From: Nitrospira sp.
Lineage (GTDB): Bacteria > Pseudomonadota > Gammaproteobacteria > Acidiferrobacterales > SPGG2
DNA: 46,446 nt
Assembly: GCA_019456345.1 (NCBI GenBank)
Contig: VRUB01000003.1
Coordinates: 1 to 46,446 of the forward strand
Direction: 5' to 3'
Shown here: positions 16,913 through 25,430 of the stretch, in pieces
Layout of the letters: each line of letters starts with the position of its first letter
How positions within the stretch are numbered: the first letter of the stretch is position 1
Made by a program: the position numbers and the translations under genes
The notes under the pieces: model-generated
Seen by the model: only the letters and a program-made list of their open reading frames with translations
What the model was told of the DNA's origin: nothing
Databases searched by the model: none

Positions 16913-17728
16913 TCATGCCAACCACCGCTTGCGCCGCCGATAGTGCTTGAAGTCGCGAAAGCTCTTGCGCTTCTCCCCACTCACTCCAAGGTAGAACTCC
17001 TTGACGTCCTCGTTTTTCGCCAGGTCCTTGGCCTCGCCGTCGAGTACCACGCGCCCATTTTCCAGGATGTAGCCATACTGCGCGTAGTGCAAGGCCATGT
17101 TGGTGTTCTGCTCGGCTAGCAGAAAGCTCACGTTCTCGCTCTCGTTGAGGCGCTTGACGATATCGAAGATCTCCCCAACGAGCTGCGGGGCGAGGCCCAT
17201 GGACGGCTCGTCGAGCAATATCATCCTGGGCCGCGACATCAGTGCCCGGCCGAGCGCCGTCATCTGCTGCTCGCCGCCGGAGATGTATCCAGCCTGACCC
17301 GTTCGCCGCTCCTTGAGACGCGGAAAGTAACTGTAGACCATCTCCAAATCCTGGGCAACGCGATCGCGGCCATCGGTGCGGGCGTGGGCGCCAGTCAGTA
17401 GATTTTCCTCGACCGTCAGGTGCTCGAAGCAGCGTCGCCCCTCCATGACCTGAATCACCCCGCGCTTGACGAGGTCGGACGGCAAGAGCCTGTCTACCCG
17501 CTCACCCTGGTACTCGATGGAACCTTTGGTGACCTCGCCGCGCTCGGCCTTGAGCAGATTGGAGATGGCCTTGAGTGTAGTAGTCTTGCCGGCGCCGTTG
17601 GCCCCAAGGAGGGCGACAATGCCCCCCTCGGGCACCTCCAGCGAAACACCTTTCAACACCAAGATGACGTGGTCATAGATCACCTCGATGTTGTTGACGA
17701 CAAGCAGTGACGAACCGTCGGCCGTCAC
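16913..17728 (-). CDS. livF: Branched-chain amino acid-type ABC transporter ATPase (LivF)
   Basis: One of two ATPases of a Liv/HAAT-type importer at the inner face of the membrane. The 271-residue protein has Walker A GANGAGKTTTLKAIS, signature YISGGEQQMTALGRALMSRP and Walker B MILLDEPSMGLAP. Its C-terminus extends past the usual end with KSFRDFKHYRRRKRWLA, a basic tail I associate with LivF proteins encoded beside PaaK-like ligases. It is separated from livK by 7 bp. The substrate is probably a carboxylate rather than an amino acid, inferred from the flanking CoA ligases. Confidence 0.9.
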   Translation of the reverse strand: MTADGSSLLVVNNIEVIYDHVILVLKGVSLEVPEGGIVALLGANGAGKTTTLKAISNLLKAERGEVTKGSIEYQGERVDRLLPSDLVKRGVIQVMEGRRCFEHLTVEENLLTGAHARTDGRDRVAQDLEMVYSYFPRLKERRTGQAGYISGGEQQMTALGRALMSRPRMILLDEPSMGLAPQLVGEIFDIVKRLNESENVSFLLAEQNTNMALHYAQYGYILENGRVVLDGEAKDLAKNEDVKEFYLGVSGEKRKSFRDFKHYRRRKRWLA

Positions 17729-17735
17729 TTATGTG

Positions 17736-19058
17736 TCAACCCATGCACTTGCGCGGCGTGATATTATTTTCCTTGGCGTAGGCCGCCGCTGCTTTCTCGA
17801 TCATGGGCCGTACGACGTCGCGCATCGTTGGAACCCAATCACTAACCATGTTCCACTTCTTGCCGTCCCACTGCTGGACAATGATGGGGCCGCCAGTCTC
17901 GTGGTCCGCGCACGTCACCTCGAAACCCCGCGTGAAACCGCCCATGCCGAGCGCCTTCAGGCGTCCCTCGGTGATGTGCAGGTGCTCGAGCCCCCACCGG
18001 ACCTGCTCGCCGGTCATCGGCTTGTTGCCGTACTTCTGCATCGCCGTGCGGATCGCCTCGATACCGAACATGGCGTTGACCAGAGTGCGATTGTAGAGCA
18101 CTTCACCAAAGTTGTTCCTATTGGCTTGAGCCACGTCACCATCGTAGACATGCTTGATGATGTCTTTGTGCACTGGGAAGCCCGTACCCGCAAAGTGAAA
18201 TGCCGTGGACTTGTAGCCAATGGCGCCCTTGCCGGCGGGGATCACATCCGCATCGCTTCCGGACCACCAGTTACCGACGAAGTGGTCCATAGGATAGTTG
18301 ATGGCAGCCGCCTCCTTCACGGCGACCTGATTCATGACTCCCCATCCTGACATGAAGACCCAATCGGGTTTGAGCCTGCGGATCTGCAGCCACGTCGCCT
18401 TCTGCTCCTGACCCGGGTGGTCGACAGCCAGCATGGTTAGCTTGTAGCCGTACTTCTCAGCCAATACCTGCAGAGTGGGATTCGCCTCCTTGCCGTAGGC
18501 GCTATTGTGGTAGACATGGGCGATCTTCATACCCTTAAGCTTGTCCAAGCCGCCTTCCTGCTGGGCGACGTAATTGATGAAGCCTGAAGCCTGGCTCCAG
18601 TAGCTGGTCGGGAAGTTGAAGATCCAAGGGAACACGCGCCCGTCAGCGGCGGCGGTGCGGCCATAGCCCATGGACAGTATCGGAACCTTGTCGACCGGCG
18701 CCTTCGGGATCAGCTGGTAGGTGATGCCCGTGGAGAACGGATTGACCAGCGCCGCGCCGGTCGGACCCTTGTTTTTGAGCTTCTCGTAGCATTCGACCCC
18801 GAGCTTGGTGTTGTACTTGGTCTCGCACTCCTCGAAGGTGACCTTCACCCCGTTGATGCCGCCGTCGCGCTTGTTGACGAGCGTATAGTAATCACGGAAG
18901 CCGTTGGCGACCGGGATACCGCTCGGGGCATAGGGACCGGTGCGGTAGACGAGCATCGGGATGAATTGCTCGTTCTGAGCAACAGCCTCCGCCGAAAACA
19001 CGCCTGTCACGGCGATCAGCGCGCCTAGGCCGGCGATAACCAGTTTTTCGAGTCTCAT
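17736..19058 (-). CDS. livK: Periplasmic substrate-binding protein of the Liv-type transporter
   Basis: The 440-residue protein is of the LivK/type I periplasmic-binding-protein class. The signal peptide ends EAVA before QNEQFIPMLVYRTGPYAPSG. The mature part includes the family's GGINGVKVTFEECE segment, KIAHVYHNSAYGKEANPTLQ and an ATWLQIRRLKPDWVFMSGWG lobe-2 segment. ATG 19058 follows AGGAGGGGAAT. It captures the substrate in the periplasm for LivHM. The length, about 60-70 residues more than amino-acid-binding LivK, fits the aromatic/short-chain carboxylate subgroup (inference). Confidence 0.9.
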   Translation of the reverse strand: MRLEKLVIAGLGALIAVTGVFSAEAVAQNEQFIPMLVYRTGPYAPSGIPVANGFRDYYTLVNKRDGGINGVKVTFEECETKYNTKLGVECYEKLKNKGPTGAALVNPFSTGITYQLIPKAPVDKVPILSMGYGRTAAADGRVFPWIFNFPTSYWSQASGFINYVAQQEGGLDKLKGMKIAHVYHNSAYGKEANPTLQVLAEKYGYKLTMLAVDHPGQEQKATWLQIRRLKPDWVFMSGWGVMNQVAVKEAAAINYPMDHFVGNWWSGSDADVIPAGKGAIGYKSTAFHFAGTGFPVHKDIIKHVYDGDVAQANRNNFGEVLYNRTLVNAMFGIEAIRTAMQKYGNKPMTGEQVRWGLEHLHITEGRLKALGMGGFTRGFEVTCADHETGGPIIVQQWDGKKWNMVSDWVPTMRDVVRPMIEKAAAAYAKENNITPRKCMG

Positions 19059-19169
19059 ATTCCCCTCCTACCTAGTGCCATTGATGGTTGATAAATTTGC
19101 GGTGAGCGAGAAACTCTAGCACGGTCCCGCCCCCGGGCAAAGATCTGGCAAAATGAAACCCCCATGATG

Positions 19170-20246
19170 CTAGTAGGGGAATGGCCAGCGCCTGAGTTTC
19201 TCCTTGGCGATCTGCCACAGACGTGCAAAACCATGGGGCTCGACGATCAGAAAATAGATGATCAGCCCGCCGAAGATCATCACCTCCAGGTGCTTTTGCA
19301 GGTCGGTGGCCATGGTGATACCGAACATCTGCGGCGCGTTCGTGAGAAAAACCGGTACCAGAGTGATGAACGCGGCTCCCAGAAACGAGCCGAGGATGCT
19401 GCCCAGCCCCCCGATAATGACCATGAACAGTACCTGGAACGACACATCGATATTGAACGCCTCGGTCTCGGCGCTGCCGAGCCACAGAAACAGGGTCATT
19501 GCGCCTGCCACGCCACAGTAGAACGAGGAGATCGCGAAGGCCAGCAGCTTGGTCTGGAACGGACGAATCCCGATGATCTCGGCCGCGATATCCATGTCGC
19601 GGATGGCCATCCAGGACCGTCCGATGCGCCCGCGCACCAGGTTTTTAGCGGCCAGCGCGAAGACCGCCACGAGCGTGAGTGCCACCAGATAGCGCACAGC
19701 CGCGGTAGCCTCCGGGCCTGTCACCATGATGCCGGCCATCATACGGGGCGGCGCGGTGATGGTTCCGGATGGATTGTAGTTATAGAACCAGCCGACCTTG
19801 TTGAACAGCCAGCTCAGGAAGAACTGTGCCGCCAGCGTTGCCACCGCCAGGTAAAAACCTTTGATGCGCAGGCTCGGAATGCCGAAGACAACGCCCACGC
19901 CGGCGGCGATCAGACCTGATATCAGAAAGGCGGCGATCACATTCAACTCCGGAAACATCGTGACGAGCTTGTAGGTGGCATAGGCACCCACCGCCATGAA
20001 CGCGCCAGTGCCGAGGCTCAGCTGCCCCGCATAGCCGGTGAGCAGATTGAGCCCGATCGCTGCCATCGCGAACACCAGGAACGGAATGATCACGGCTTGC
20101 AACCAGTACTCGTTCGCAACAATAGGCACGACCAGGTAGGCGACCGCAAGAACCGCGAAGATGAACCAACGATCTTGCGCGATCGGGAATATCGCCTGAT
20201 CGGCGACATAGCTCGATTTGAACTGCCCGGATTCTCTGTAGAACAT
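19170..20246 (-). CDS. livM: Liv-type ABC transporter permease (LivM)
   Basis: The 358-residue inner-membrane permease has about nine to ten hydrophobic helices. It carries the family hallmark AIGLNLLTGYAGQLSLGTGAFMAVGAY and the cytoplasmic coupling segment GRIGRSWMAIRDMDIAAEIIGI, followed by KLLAFAISSFYCGVAGA. It pairs with LivH to form the channel. A 111-bp gap separates it from livK, with no gene in it. The start is ATG 20246. Confidence 0.92.
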   Translation of the reverse strand: MFYRESGQFKSSYVADQAIFPIAQDRWFIFAVLAVAYLVVPIVANEYWLQAVIIPFLVFAMAAIGLNLLTGYAGQLSLGTGAFMAVGAYATYKLVTMFPELNVIAAFLISGLIAAGVGVVFGIPSLRIKGFYLAVATLAAQFFLSWLFNKVGWFYNYNPSGTITAPPRMMAGIMVTGPEATAAVRYLVALTLVAVFALAAKNLVRGRIGRSWMAIRDMDIAAEIIGIRPFQTKLLAFAISSFYCGVAGAMTLFLWLGSAETEAFNIDVSFQVLFMVIIGGLGSILGSFLGAAFITLVPVFLTNAPQMFGITMATDLQKHLEVMIFGGLIIYFLIVEPHGFARLWQIAKEKLRRWPFPY

Positions 20247-20250
20247 AGTT

Positions 20251-20390
20251 TCGTCAGTCGTTAGTCGCGAATCGTTACCCTAAGACTAAGGACTTAGGGG
20301 CTGAGGACTGAGTATTGTAAGTTGCGTGTCTCGACGTGGTTTCCCTACGTCCTGAGATCTCAGTCCCAGTCCTGATAACCAGTTACCAAT
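20251..20390. repeat. Heptamer repeats between livH and livM
   Basis: From 20251 the words TCGTCAG, TCGTTAG, TCGCGAA, TCGTTAC, CCTAAGA, CTAAGGA, CTTAGGG, GCTGAGG, ACTGAGT run in register to 20313. A looser set (GTCCTGA, GATCTCA, GTCCCAG, TCCTGAT) follows from 20349. The block almost fills the gap inside the transporter operon, an unusual place for an insertion. Confidence 0.65.
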
Positions 20391-21325
20391 TACACCCTTT
20401 CAATGATTCTTTCTCCAAACAATCCCTGCGGTCGGAACAACAGGAACGCCAGCGCCAGCATGTATGCAAACCAGTTCTCGATGGCGCCACCGACCAGCGG
20501 GCCCCAGTAGATTTCTGCAACCTTTTCGCCCACGCCAATGATCAGTCCGCCGACGATGGCTCCCGGGACCGATGTGAAGCCGCCGAGAATCAGCACCGGC
20601 AACGCCTTGAGCGCGATCAGTGACAACGAGAACTGCACTCCGCTCTTGGCGCCCCACATAATACCGGCCACCATCGCGACGATGCCTGCCACGGACCACA
20701 CGATAATCCAGATGGTTTTCAACGGGATGCCCACGGACAATGCCGCCTGATGATCATCAGCTACGGCGCGCAGCGCCCGACCCACTGATGTCTTGTGGAA
20801 AAATACCGCCAGCACGGTGACTAGCGCCGCCCCGATCGCGGCGGCATACAGGTCGAACTCGTTCAGCAATATGCCGCCCACCTCGAATGATTCGCTGGGG
20901 ATACCCACATCCAACATCTTCACATTGCTGCCCCACATCAACTCACCCAGCCCTTCGAGAAAGAACGTGAGTCCGATGGTCGCCATGAAGAGGATAATGT
21001 GCTCCTGATTAACCAGCGGTCTGAGCATCAAACGCTCAATGGCGATGGCAAGCGCGACCATAACGAGCATCGTCAGAATCAGGGCCAGCCACACCGGCAC
21101 ACCGTGCTCCATCAGACCGACCAGCGTCAATGCGGCGAACAGAACCATTGCTCCCTGGGCGAAATTGAACACGCCGGAGGCCTTGAATATCAACACGAAT
21201 CCCAGCGCGACCAGCGAGTACATCACACCGGTCAACACACCGCTGATGACGACCTCGGAGAAGAATACCGGGGAGGTCCACATATCCACGAACGGTGCAA
21301 CAACGATCGAGTATAAAATCTCCAT
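20390..21325 (-). CDS. livH: Liv-type ABC transporter permease (LivH)
   Basis: The 311-residue permease has about eight membrane helices. SGVLTGVMYSLVALGFVLIF and FNFAQGAMVLFAAL are the typical LivH opening. The coupling loop FFHKTSVGRALRAVADDHQAA contacts the ATPases, and the GGFTSVPGAIVGGLIIG segment is diagnostic. It is the partner of LivM. The gene is 40 bp downstream of livG on the same strand. Confidence 0.92.
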   Translation of the reverse strand: MEILYSIVVAPFVDMWTSPVFFSEVVISGVLTGVMYSLVALGFVLIFKASGVFNFAQGAMVLFAALTLVGLMEHGVPVWLALILTMLVMVALAIAIERLMLRPLVNQEHIILFMATIGLTFFLEGLGELMWGSNVKMLDVGIPSESFEVGGILLNEFDLYAAAIGAALVTVLAVFFHKTSVGRALRAVADDHQAALSVGIPLKTIWIIVWSVAGIVAMVAGIMWGAKSGVQFSLSLIALKALPVLILGGFTSVPGAIVGGLIIGVGEKVAEIYWGPLVGGAIENWFAYMLALAFLLFRPQGLFGERIIERV

Positions 21326-21365
21326 GGGCTTTTATGCCTGAGCTTAAGTCTATTGCTTACAAACC

Positions 21366-22157
21366 CTAATTGCGGGCCACACCCAGGTAGGCATCAATGA
21401 CCTCCTGGTTAGCGCGCACTTCATCCGGCGTGCCGTCGGCGATCTTACGCCCATAGTTCAACACCACCACTCGGTCCGATATATCCATGACAACGCTCAT
21501 GTCATGCTCGATGAGGACAATAGTGGTGCCGAACTCGTCGTTAACGTCGAGGATGAAGCGACACATGTCTTCTTTCTCCTCCGTGTTCATGCCGGCCATG
21601 GGTTCATCGAGCAACAACAGCTCGGGCTCGGCGGCGAGCGCGCGCCCGAGCTCGACCCGCTTTTGCAGGCCGTACGGCAACCGCCCCACCGGCGTCTTGC
21701 GAATGGCCTGGATCTCCAGGAAATCGATGATGCGCTCGACACTCTCGCGGTTCGCGATCTCTTCCCTGCGCGCGGGCCCCAGGTGCCACGCCTGCAGCAG
21801 GAAATTCTTGCGCATCTTGAGATTACGCCCAGTCATAATATTGTCGAGCGTGCTCATACCCTTGAACAGGGCGATGTTCTGGAATGTGCGCGCAATCCCC
21901 TGCGCCGCCGCCTCGTGCGTGCGCATCTGCTTGCGCGTCTTGCCCTTGTACGTAATGACCCCGTCCTGCGGGTGGTAAAAGCCGTTGACCACGTTGAGCA
22001 TGGAGCTCTTGCCGGCGCCGTTGGGGCCGATAATGGCCCGGATCTCGCGCTCGCGGACGTCGAAGCTGACATTCTCCAGCGCCCGCACACCTCCGAAGGA
22101 GAGGCTGATATCCTCCACGCTTAACAACACCCCCCCAAATTGTCTGCCATGTGCCAC
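21366..22157 (-). CDS. livG: Liv-type ABC transporter ATPase (LivG)
   Basis: The 263-residue ATPase starts at GTG 22157, with GGAG upstream and only 11 bp after the ligase stop. It has Walker A GPNGAGKSSMLNVVNG, a LivG-specific ARTFQNIALFKGMS Q-loop, Walker B LLLLDEPMAGM and the H-loop VLIEHDMSVVM. The signature motif is degenerate (LPYGLQKRVELGRAL rather than LSGGQ). The C-terminus is truncated to VIDAYLGVARN as in all LivG. It works with LivF. Confidence 0.92.
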   Translation of the reverse strand: MAHGRQFGGVLLSVEDISLSFGGVRALENVSFDVREREIRAIIGPNGAGKSSMLNVVNGFYHPQDGVITYKGKTRKQMRTHEAAAQGIARTFQNIALFKGMSTLDNIMTGRNLKMRKNFLLQAWHLGPARREEIANRESVERIIDFLEIQAIRKTPVGRLPYGLQKRVELGRALAAEPELLLLDEPMAGMNTEEKEDMCRFILDVNDEFGTTIVLIEHDMSVVMDISDRVVVLNYGRKIADGTPDEVRANQEVIDAYLGVARN

Positions 22158-22168
22158 TCCAAGCTCCG

Positions 22169-24157
22169 CTAGTTCACCGCGGCAACTGGCTGGACCGCAG
22201 GCACGTTGCGAAGCTCGAGGTCAGCGCTGACGGAACCCTTGCGCCCGTCCTCGAACGTTACTTCGGTCTTGATTTTGCAGCGCGCCTCGCCCGAGTAGAG
22301 CGCATCGACCAGCTTGTCGTACTTCTGTGCGACGAAGCTGCGGCGTACCTTGCGCGTGCGAGTCAGCTCGCCATCGTCTGCATCCAATTCTTTGTGCAAG
22401 ATCAAGAAACGCTTGATCTGAGAAGTTGCAAGCTGTGCGTCCTTGGCGAGATCGCGGTTGACTTGCTCGACACAGCCCTGGATCAACTCGTATACCTCCT
22501 TGCGCGCAGCAAGCTCCTGGTAACTGCCGTAGGGAATACTGCGCCGCTCCGCCCAGTTCGCTACCGCCTCTAAATCAATATTGAGCAACGCCGTCGTGTA
22601 ATCGCGGTCGCCACCAAATGCGACGGCCTCCTTGATATACGGAAAGAACTTGAGCTTATTCTCGAGGTATTTGGGCGCGAACATCGAGCCATCATTGAGC
22701 TTGCCGACATCTTTTGCCCTATCAATGATCTTGAGCTGGCCGTCGTCGTCGAAGAATCCGGCATCGCCGGTGTGGACCCAGCCATCCGGCGTCTTGGTCG
22801 CGGCCGTAGCTTCGCTGTCCTTGTAATACTCCTGAAAGACGCCTGGGCTGCGGTACAACACCTCGCCGTTGTCGGCAATCTTGATCTCTACCTCTGGGGC
22901 CGGAGTGCCCACGGTGTCGAGCTTGACCTGCGCATCTGGCTGCATCGTGACAAACACGGACGCTTCCGTCTGGCCGTAGAGTTGCTTCACGTTGATCCCG
23001 AGCGATCTATAGAAATCGAAGATGTCCGGGCCGATTGCCTCGCCCGCCGTGTACGCCAGGCGTATACGAGAGAAACCTAAGGTATTGCGCAGCGGCGCGT
23101 ACACAAACACGTTGCCAAGCGCATAAAGCAATCGGTCTTTGAGGGGTACCGTTTTGCCATCGAGGATGGGCGCGCCGCTGCGCCGCGCCACCGTCATGAA
23201 GTAGTGAAACAGCTTACGTTTCAGCCAGCCAGCATCCTCCATCCGGATCATCACGGTCGTGAGAATGTTTTCGTAGATGCGCGGCGGCGCAAAGAAAAAG
23301 GTCGGCCCCACCTCGCACAGATCCATCAACACGGTCGCGCTGCTCTCGGGGCAGCTGATACAGAACCCGCCCACGTAAGACTCACCGTATGAATATACAT
23401 GGTCGCCAACCCACGCCATGGGTAGATACGCCAGCACCTCGTCATCTTCATGCAGATTGTCGAACTTGATGCCGTTGCGCGCCGAGATGATGACGTTGTC
23501 GTGCGTCAGAATGACGCCTTTGGGATTACCGGTCGTGCCTGAGGTGTACAAGATAACCGAGACATCGTCTCCCCGGCCGGTATCGACCTGATCCATGAAA
23601 AAGCCGGGGTTACTTGCGTCGAACTCACGTCCCAGCTTCTGAACTTCCTCGAAATCGTACAAATTCTCCTGCGTGTAGTTACGCAACCCGCGCGCATTAT
23701 CGTAGATAATCAGCTCCAGTTTCGGGCACCGATCCTTGATCTCCAACAGCTTGTCGACTTGCTCCTGGTCCTCGGCCAGCGCAAACCGCGCCTCCGCATG
23801 TTCCATCACAAACTGGAGCTCTTGCGCGACCGAGTCCTGATACATCGGCACCGGGATCCCGCCCAGGCACTGGGCGGCACACATGCCCCAGTACAGACGC
23901 GGGCGATTGTCGCCAATAATGGCAAGCTTATCCCCGCGTTTGAAACCTATGGCAGCCAGGCCGCACGCAAGCGCGCGCACCTCCTGCGCGACCTCGCGCC
24001 AGCTCCACGTCTGCCAGATGCCGTAGTCCTTCTCGCGGATGGCGGGTTTTGCGCCCAGGCGCTGTGCGCGATCCAGGAGCAGCCTCGGAAACGTGTCCAG
24101 TCCGCGCGTCGGCATGGCAGCCGGGCGGACCGCATGGCTTTTTAGCGAGTCGCTCAT
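22169..24157 (-). CDS. Long-chain-type AMP-forming acyl-CoA synthetase
   Basis: The 662-residue protein belongs to the large FAA1/ACSL-like branch. It shows VSVILYTSGTTGNPKGVILT (phosphate loop), LPMAWVGDHVYSYGESYVGG, the adenylate motif QLYGQTEASVF, DGWVHTGDAGFFDDDGQLKI and an IDRAKDVGKLNDGSMFAP hinge. The C-terminal part contains TRTRKVRRSFVAQKY. In this branch ligases encoded directly ahead of livGHMKF are common in proteobacteria degrading aromatic or branched acids, and they probably activate the imported substrate. It is the first gene of the minus-strand operon and diverges from the TetR gene. ATG 24157 follows AAGGTG seven bases upstream. Confidence 0.9.
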   Translation of the reverse strand: MSDSLKSHAVRPAAMPTRGLDTFPRLLLDRAQRLGAKPAIREKDYGIWQTWSWREVAQEVRALACGLAAIGFKRGDKLAIIGDNRPRLYWGMCAAQCLGGIPVPMYQDSVAQELQFVMEHAEARFALAEDQEQVDKLLEIKDRCPKLELIIYDNARGLRNYTQENLYDFEEVQKLGREFDASNPGFFMDQVDTGRGDDVSVILYTSGTTGNPKGVILTHDNVIISARNGIKFDNLHEDDEVLAYLPMAWVGDHVYSYGESYVGGFCISCPESSATVLMDLCEVGPTFFFAPPRIYENILTTVMIRMEDAGWLKRKLFHYFMTVARRSGAPILDGKTVPLKDRLLYALGNVFVYAPLRNTLGFSRIRLAYTAGEAIGPDIFDFYRSLGINVKQLYGQTEASVFVTMQPDAQVKLDTVGTPAPEVEIKIADNGEVLYRSPGVFQEYYKDSEATAATKTPDGWVHTGDAGFFDDDGQLKIIDRAKDVGKLNDGSMFAPKYLENKLKFFPYIKEAVAFGGDRDYTTALLNIDLEAVANWAERRSIPYGSYQELAARKEVYELIQGCVEQVNRDLAKDAQLATSQIKRFLILHKELDADDGELTRTRKVRRSFVAQKYDKLVDALYSGEARCKIKTEVTFEDGRKGSVSADLELRNVPAVQPVAAVN

Positions 24158-24328
24158 GTCATTGCACCTTTAAAGACGGCCGAATCGACCAAGCATTCAG
24201 ACGGCAGTACACAAACGTTGCAATCTTCCCGATTTAGGATGACTTTGCAATAGCTACACGGCGTTTTTTGACGGTCACCGCGCCGTGGCATGCCCGCATG
24301 AACTCCAGTGGGCCCCTACATCAACGGA

Positions 24329-24358
24329 TTGACTGCACCCACCTCATCGTGTTAAAAC
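24329..24358 (+). promoter_or_regulatory. Candidate promoter of the TetR-mutase operon
   Basis: TTGACT (24329-24334, five of six consensus bases) is followed after 18 bp by TAAAAC (24353-24358) preceded by TGT, an extended -10. The -10 lies inside the palindrome at 24354-24375, so repressor binding there would block RNA polymerase. Confidence 0.4.
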
Positions 24359-24375
24359 AAACAGTCGTTTGTTTT
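24354..24375. promoter_or_regulatory. 22-bp palindromic operator, PsrA-like
   Basis: AAAACAAAC (24354-24362) and GTTTGTTTT (24367-24375) are perfect inverted arms around AGTC. The core CAAAC-N4-GTTTG matches the published PsrA motif (G/CAAAC-N2-4-GTTTG/C). It ends 10 bp before the TetR start codon and overlaps the likely -10, as expected of an autoregulated TetR gene. It could also control the divergent ligase-transporter operon. Confidence 0.65.
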
Positions 24376-24385
24376 CTATATTGCT

Positions 24386-24979
24386 ATGGCAGCTCATTCC
24401 ACCACCCCCGCGCCGCGCCAGGACAACCGGCGACAGCAACTGCTCGACACGGCCGCGCGCTTGTTTCGTCAACACGGTTATCACGCCACCTCCATGCGCG
24501 ACATCGCGAGCGCCGTAGGCATGTTGCCTGGCTCTATTTACTACCATTTCGCCTCGAAAGACGAGCTACTGGTCACGGTCTATCGCGAAGGCGTGTCGCG
24601 CATAGCCGAACGCCTCGATGCCGCCGTGGCGGGCAAAAAAGAGCCGTGGCAGCAACTGGAGGCGGCCTGCATCGCTCATCTGCAAACCGTGCTTGACCAC
24701 AGCGACTACGCGCAGGTCGTCATCCGGGTCCTGCCTGATGACGCCCCTGCGGTAAGGGTACGACTCGCGGCCTTGCGCGACCAGTACGAAGAGCGCTTCA
24801 AAGACCTGGTGGCGGCCCTCGATTTACCCGCTTACGTCGACCGGCATTACCTGCGCTTGCTGCTGCTCGGGGCGCTGAACTGGTCGCAGGTGTGGTACCG
24901 GCGCGGTGGCGACTCGCCGCGCACCATCGCGAAACGTTTCCTGCAAGTACTGCACGGAATTCAAGCGCAGCAGCGATGA
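24386..24979 (+). CDS. TetR/AcrR-family transcriptional regulator
   Basis: The 197-residue protein has an N-terminal helix-turn-helix domain (residues 14-60) with LLDTAARLFRQHGYHATSMR, DIASAVGMLPGSIYYHFASK and DELL, the standard TetR DNA-binding pattern. The C-terminal ligand domain (about 65-197) is not specific enough to name a ligand. Its location before an acyl-CoA mutase, opposite a CoA ligase, and under a PsrA-type palindrome suggests that it senses an acyl-CoA (inference). It overlaps the next gene by ATGA, so regulator and mutase are co-expressed. Confidence 0.9.
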   Translation: MAAHSTTPAPRQDNRRQQLLDTAARLFRQHGYHATSMRDIASAVGMLPGSIYYHFASKDELLVTVYREGVSRIAERLDAAVAGKKEPWQQLEAACIAHLQTVLDHSDYAQVVIRVLPDDAPAVRVRLAALRDQYEERFKDLVAALDLPAYVDRHYLRLLLLGALNWSQVWYRRGGDSPRTIAKRFLQVLHGIQAQQR

Positions 24980-25419
24980 GCATGAACCACCCGTTCGATG
25001 CCGATGAGCGCCCGCCCAAGGTCCTGGTCACCAAGATTGGTCTGGACGGTCATGATCGTGGGAGCCGCATTATCGCGGCGTACCTGCGCGACGCGGGCAT
25101 GGAAGTCGTCTACACCGGCCCGTGGCAAGAGATTCCCGCCGTGGTCGAGCTGGCGATACAGGAGGATCTTGATGTGATCGGCGTCAGCTCGCTCGCAACC
25201 GATCACCTGCTGGTGCCGAAGCTGATGGCGGCCCTGCGCGATGCCGGCCTGGCACATATCAAGGTGGTCGTCGGCGGCATTGTGCCCGATGAGGACGAAG
25301 CCTCGCTGCTGGCCGCGGGGATAAGCAAGATATTTCACCCCGGTAGCCCGCGCGAAGAAATCGTATCCGAGATATCTCGCTTGAGCGCCGATGCACGCGC
25401 CGCATCAGGGACAACATGA
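24976..25419 (+). CDS. Cobalamin-binding small subunit of an acyl-CoA mutase
   Basis: The 147-residue protein is a stand-alone B12-binding domain, like the C-terminal domain of methylmalonyl-CoA mutase or the small subunits IcmB, HcmB and Pcm[21 protein letters not shown] holds the DxHxxG cobalt-ligand motif (D24, H26, G29). [15 protein letters not shown] and [12 protein letters not shown] are the later S-L and G-G elements that hold the nucleotide tail. It starts at ATG 24976 inside the TetR stop and overlaps the large-subunit gene by ATGA (25416). The small subunit is encoded first, before the large one. Confidence 0.92.
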   Translation: MSMNHPFDADERPPKVLVTKIGLDGHDRGSRIIAAYLRDAGMEVVYTGPWQEIPAVVELAIQEDLDVIGVSSLATDHLLVPKLMAALRDAGLAHIKVVVGGIVPDEDEASLLAAGISKIFHPGSPREEIVSEISRLSADARAASGTT

Positions 25420-25430
25420 AGGAGAACATG

